Part shown: one piece after another, positions 61,392 to 64,000 of the stretch
Layout: every line of letters begins with the position of its first letter
Position numbering within the stretch: position 1 is the stretch's first letter
Source: UBA6398 sp963644855
Lineage (GTDB): Bacteria > Bacteroidota > Bacteroidia > Bacteroidales > Bacteroidaceae
NCBI GenBank assembly: GCA_963644855.1
Contig: CAVIQL010000007.1
Span: 1 to 64,000, forward strand
Length of the DNA stretch: 64,000 bases
Reading direction: 5' to 3'
The notes under the pieces: model-generated
Told to the model about the DNA's origin: nothing
Databases searched by the model: none
The model's input: only the letters and a program-made list of their open reading frames with translations
Position numbers and translations under genes: made by a program

Positions 61392-62150
61392 TTATTCGTC
61401 TTTTGGTACAGGCAAACTTTTAAGAGTTTCAGCTGCCGATAGAATATTTTCATTCGTTTTGTCGGAACGGATAAGACCGTCTCGCAGAGTGATTGTCCTA
61501 CTGCTATAACTTGCAATTTCAGGATTGTGAGTTACGAAGATTATAGTTATTCCCTCTGCGTGGAGTTCTTGAAACAACGTAAGAATCTCGAATGAAGTGC
61601 GTGTGTCAAGGTTTCCCGTCGCTTCGTCGGCAAGTAAAACCGAAGGATTGTTTACTAACGCGCGAGCTATGGCAACTCTTTGCATTTGTCCACCCGACAT
61701 TTGATTACTCTTGTGATACAGACGACTTCCAAGCCCAACTCTTTTCAAAGCTTCAACCGATCTATTGAAACGTTCCTTGGCACTTATTGCAGGATTGTAC
61801 ATAAGGGGCAATTCTACGTTCTCTACAGCGGTTGTCTTTGGTAGCAAATTGTAATTCTGAAATACAAATCCAATTTTTCTGTTACGAAGAACGGCGCGTT
61901 GATTACGGCTCATTTTTCTTACAGGAACCTCGTCTAACAGATATTCTCCGCTTGATGGTGTATCGAGACAGCCTAATTGGTTTAGAAGAGTGGATTTTCC
62001 AGAACCAGAAGTTCCCATGATTGTAACAAACTCCCCTTCGTGGATTTTGAACGACACTCCCCGTAAGGCATGAACTACCTCTTCGCCAACAAGAAACTCT
62101 CTTTTAACGTCTTGTAGCTCGATAACTACTCTATTATTTGAATAGTCCAT
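61392..62150 (-). CDS. MacB/LolD-type ABC ATPase
   Basis: ATPase of 252 residues: Walker A MGTSGSGKSTLLNQLG, signature MSGGQMQRVAIARAL, Walker B VLLADEATGNLDT, H-loop FVTHNPE. The middle of the Walker B motif is DEAT rather than the usual DEPT, a minor substitution. The start ATG overlaps the adaptor stop (TAATG). Confidence 0.95.
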   Translation of the reverse strand: MDYSNNRVVIELQDVKREFLVGEEVVHALRGVSFKIHEGEFVTIMGTSGSGKSTLLNQLGCLDTPSSGEYLLDEVPVRKMSRNQRAVLRNRKIGFVFQNYNLLPKTTAVENVELPLMYNPAISAKERFNRSVEALKRVGLGSRLYHKSNQMSGGQMQRVAIARALVNNPSVLLADEATGNLDTRTSFEILTLFQELHAEGITIIFVTHNPEIASYSSRTITLRDGLIRSDKTNENILSAAETLKSLPVPKDE

Positions 62151-63358
62151 TATTTTTTGCCTTTCTTGTCATTTTTGCGTGGACCCGGTGCAAACGGACT
62201 TCTCTCGCTGTCATCGTTGCTTTCGTCTGTGGTTTCACTAACTTCTGCTTGAGCTTTCGAACCAGTGATTACCTCTGCGCCTTGTTTTACTCCACTTATA
62301 ATTTGAGTGCGAATACCATTTGTGGTTCCAACCTTAACAGAATAAGCCTTGAGGACGTTTGCTTCTTTTACCCACACTTTGTTTGTTCCATTGCAGTCTT
62401 TGATTTTCTCACCTTTGTTTATTGTTTCTTTAGTAGGTGTATAGTGCAGAGCTTTTGAAGGAACGCTAAGAACATTTTTCTCTTCCTTTGTATATATGTT
62501 TACGTTTGCTGTGAGTTTGGGTTTAAGTTTCAAATCTTTGTTAGGCGCAGAAATTACAACTTCATAGGTTACGACATTGCTTTCTTCTTCGCCTTGCTGA
62601 CGAACCTGGGTAACCGTACCTTCGAAAGTATCATCAGGATAAGCGTCAACGGTAAAAGAAACTCTTTGACCTTCGCGAACATCACCTATGTCTGCTTCGT
62701 CTACATCAGCGATAACGCGCATATCTGTGAGGTCATGAGCAATTGTAAATAGGGTAGGAGTGCTAAAACTTGAAGCAACGGTTTGACCTTCTTCAATGTC
62801 TTTGCTTAGTACTACACCGTCAATAGGAGCTGTGATTGTAGCGTAGCCCAAATTGGTTTGAGCGCGGCTTACATTTTGTTGCTGTCCTTTGTAAGTTTCG
62901 AGTGCTTTATTGTAGTTCAACTGTGCGTTGTCGTATTCATCGTCGCTTACAAAACCTTTTTTGTGAAGTTCTTTTACCCTTTTAAGATTGGTTGTTTGAT
63001 AATTCAGATCGCTTTTTGCGCTTGCAAGGTTTGCTTTTGCACTTGTCAGTTCGCTTTCGAGATTGGTGCGGTCGAGTTCGGCAATTACTTGTCCTTTTTT
63101 CACCACACTGTTATAGTCTACATAGATTTTGCTGATAATACCGCTTACCTGTGTACCTACTTCCACCTCGTTTACAGGTTCGATTGTTCCGGTTGCGGTT
63201 ACACTTGTACTTATGGTGGCTGGTTCTACCTTAGCTGTTTCGTAAATTAGGTTCAAACCGCCTTTGTCTCCTCCTGTCGTAAATTTGATTATGGCAAAAA
63301 CGGCAATAGCCGCAATTACGACAATTATCCCGATTCTGGTTTTTGCTTTCTTTGTCAT
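62150..63358 (-). CDS. MacA-type periplasmic adaptor
   Basis: Membrane-fusion protein of 402 residues with an N-terminal helix (IGIIVVIAAIAVFAIIKFTT), barrel and lipoyl half (ATGTIEPVNEVEVGTQVSGI), a helical hairpin (~100-165) and returning lipoyl strand (ATITAPIDGVVLSKDIEEGQ), then DADIGDVREGQRVSFTVDAY. A Ser/Glu-rich basic tail (SERSPFAPGPRKNDKKGKK) is at the end. It links the MacB-type pump to the TolC-like channel next door. Confidence 0.94.
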   Translation of the reverse strand: MTKKAKTRIGIIVVIAAIAVFAIIKFTTGGDKGGLNLIYETAKVEPATISTSVTATGTIEPVNEVEVGTQVSGIISKIYVDYNSVVKKGQVIAELDRTNLESELTSAKANLASAKSDLNYQTTNLKRVKELHKKGFVSDDEYDNAQLNYNKALETYKGQQQNVSRAQTNLGYATITAPIDGVVLSKDIEEGQTVASSFSTPTLFTIAHDLTDMRVIADVDEADIGDVREGQRVSFTVDAYPDDTFEGTVTQVRQQGEEESNVVTYEVVISAPNKDLKLKPKLTANVNIYTKEEKNVLSVPSKALHYTPTKETINKGEKIKDCNGTNKVWVKEANVLKAYSVKVGTTNGIRTQIISGVKQGAEVITGSKAQAEVSETTDESNDDSERSPFAPGPRKNDKKGKK

Positions 63359-63384
63359 GATACGTATATTATTTTTGTTGTTTC

Positions 63385-64000
63385 TTAGATGTTTAATGTT
63401 TGTCCGCTATAGAATTTAAGCAACTGCATGTTAAGTAGTGTAGTATATTTACTTTCGAGCATTTTTTGTTCTGCTTCCAGTAAACTTGTGCGGGCTGTTG
63501 TGAGTTCTACTACGTTTTTCAATCCCACTTTGAATTGTTCGGCAATTGAATTGTAATTTTCCTCTTGACTATTTACGTTGCTAAGCGAAGCCACATACCT
63601 CTGCTGATTACTTACGGCGTTTTGCCAATAGCGTTCTATGGTGCTGTAGAGTTGCTTTTGCTTATCTTGTAAATCGAGTTCGGCTGTTGTTCGGCTATAT
63701 TTTGCTTTTTCAACAGCACTTTTTGCTTCGCGGTTGTCGAGTATAGGAATGCTTAGAGTAAGTCCTAAGCTACCTGTGAGGTTATACTTCATTTGTTTGC
63801 CAAAGTCGGCTTGTGTTCCTGTCATATGGTTGTCTCCTATGCCGGCATTCAAACTTACGGTTGGCATATATCCTGCTTTTGCTATTTTGAGTTGGAGTGC
63901 TGACGAGTTGATGCTTTCTTGTCCCATTTGTATTTCGGGGCGTGAGCGCAAGGCTTCGTCATAAACTGTGAGTTTTTCAGGAATTGAGCTTAGGGCTGCA
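63385..64000 (-). CDS. TolC-family outer-membrane channel (partial, runs off the window)
   Basis: C-terminal part of an outer-membrane efflux protein; the frame stays open to base 64000 (..SIPEKLTVYDEALRSRPEI). Visible are the second OEP repeat (RSRPEIQMGQESINSSALQL, YMPTVSLNAGIGDN, LTLSIPILDNREAKSAVEKA) and the end LLEAEQKMLESKYTTLLNMQ. It is the first gene in view of the export operon, 26 bases before the adaptor. The N-terminal half lies beyond the window. Confidence 0.93.
   Translation of the reverse strand, partial: AALSSIPEKLTVYDEALRSRPEIQMGQESINSSALQLKIAKAGYMPTVSLNAGIGDNHMTGTQADFGKQMKYNLTGSLGLTLSIPILDNREAKSAVEKAKYSRTTAELDLQDKQKQLYSTIERYWQNAVSNQQRYVASLSNVNSQEENYNSIAEQFKVGLKNVVELTTARTSLLEAEQKMLESKYTTLLNMQLLKFYSGQTLNI

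Overview
The window looks like a chromosomal segment of a Bacteroidales bacterium (Bacteroidota), most like Prevotella and relatives. The evidence is repeated Bacteroidota-type -7 boxes (TAnnTTTG) placed correctly upstream of genes, an HU-like protein of the Bacteroidota type, DUF4831 and DUF1573 proteins, a giant BspA-like leucine-rich surface protein, the hpt-adk-obg gene order and LytS/LytTR regulators. A run of 10 N at 52064-52073 beside an 18-C tract suggests a draft assembly or a metagenome bin. Genus cannot be fixed from the sequence alone.

Layout. (1) 1-7.5 kb, minus strand: a complete, tightly packed four-gene operon that I identify as a type I Zorya anti-phage system. It holds zorA (MotA-like motor with a long helical tail), zorB (MotB/OmpA-like), zorC and zorD (SNF2 helicase with a C-terminal Mrr-like nuclease domain). 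Its upstream edge abuts an HU-family gene cut off after 88 codons, which looks like an island junction. The window's left edge carries a 22-bp tandem repeat. (2) 7.5-10.4 kb: a frameshifted small secreted-peptide gene, metY and a divergent Lrp/AsnC regulator. (3) 10.5-15.4 kb: cell-envelope operon (amidase, MCE/MlaD-like, aminotransferase, LolC/E-type permease), then tRNA-Pro(UGG). (4) 15.8-25.5 kb: hpt-adk-obg-pgeF-M23 peptidase, nnr-DUF4831, a BASS transporter and a DUF5009-like membrane protein. (5) 25.6-28.3 kb, minus: DJ-1/PfpI protein and recG. (6) 28.7-36.6 kb: a nine-gene export operon (YtrB-like ATPase, membrane protein, YtrA-type GntR regulator, LolD/MacB ATPase, two FtsX permeases, MacA-like adaptor, TolC-like channel) with a perfect palindrome over the predicted start site, followed by an M16 peptidase. 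(7) 39.9-49.0 kb: a giant 2,949-residue BspA-like surface protein with a translationally coupled small acidic partner. (8) 49.3-60.1 kb: two lipoproteins, TSCPD protein and nitroreductase, an interrupted glycosyltransferase, a MATE remnant, dnaG, an outer-membrane beta-barrel, DUF1573, manC and a LytTR/LytS pair. (9) 60.2-64.0 kb, minus: a second MacAB-TolC-type export operon upstream of the LytS/LytTR pair.

The most unusual signal runs across the window. At least 12 loci carry arrays of 2 to 5 or more half-degenerate units locked to a 21-bp period. Each unit is a 20-bp near-palindrome centred on TTTAAA (typical form GACATTATTTAAATAATGTC) plus one free spacer base, so dyads alternate at the TTTAAA centre and at the spacer. 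Sequence varies widely between units, but by hand count nearly every spacing is exactly 21 bp. The arrays sit in intergenic regions, one inside an operon and one in frame inside the amidase gene. I saw none in the Zorya segment. One array contains a perfect 42-bp palindrome. I know of no named family with this architecture.

Two homopolymer tracts suggest phase variation of surface features: T13 inside the promoter spacer of the giant surface protein, and C18 inside the glycosyltransferase coding region.
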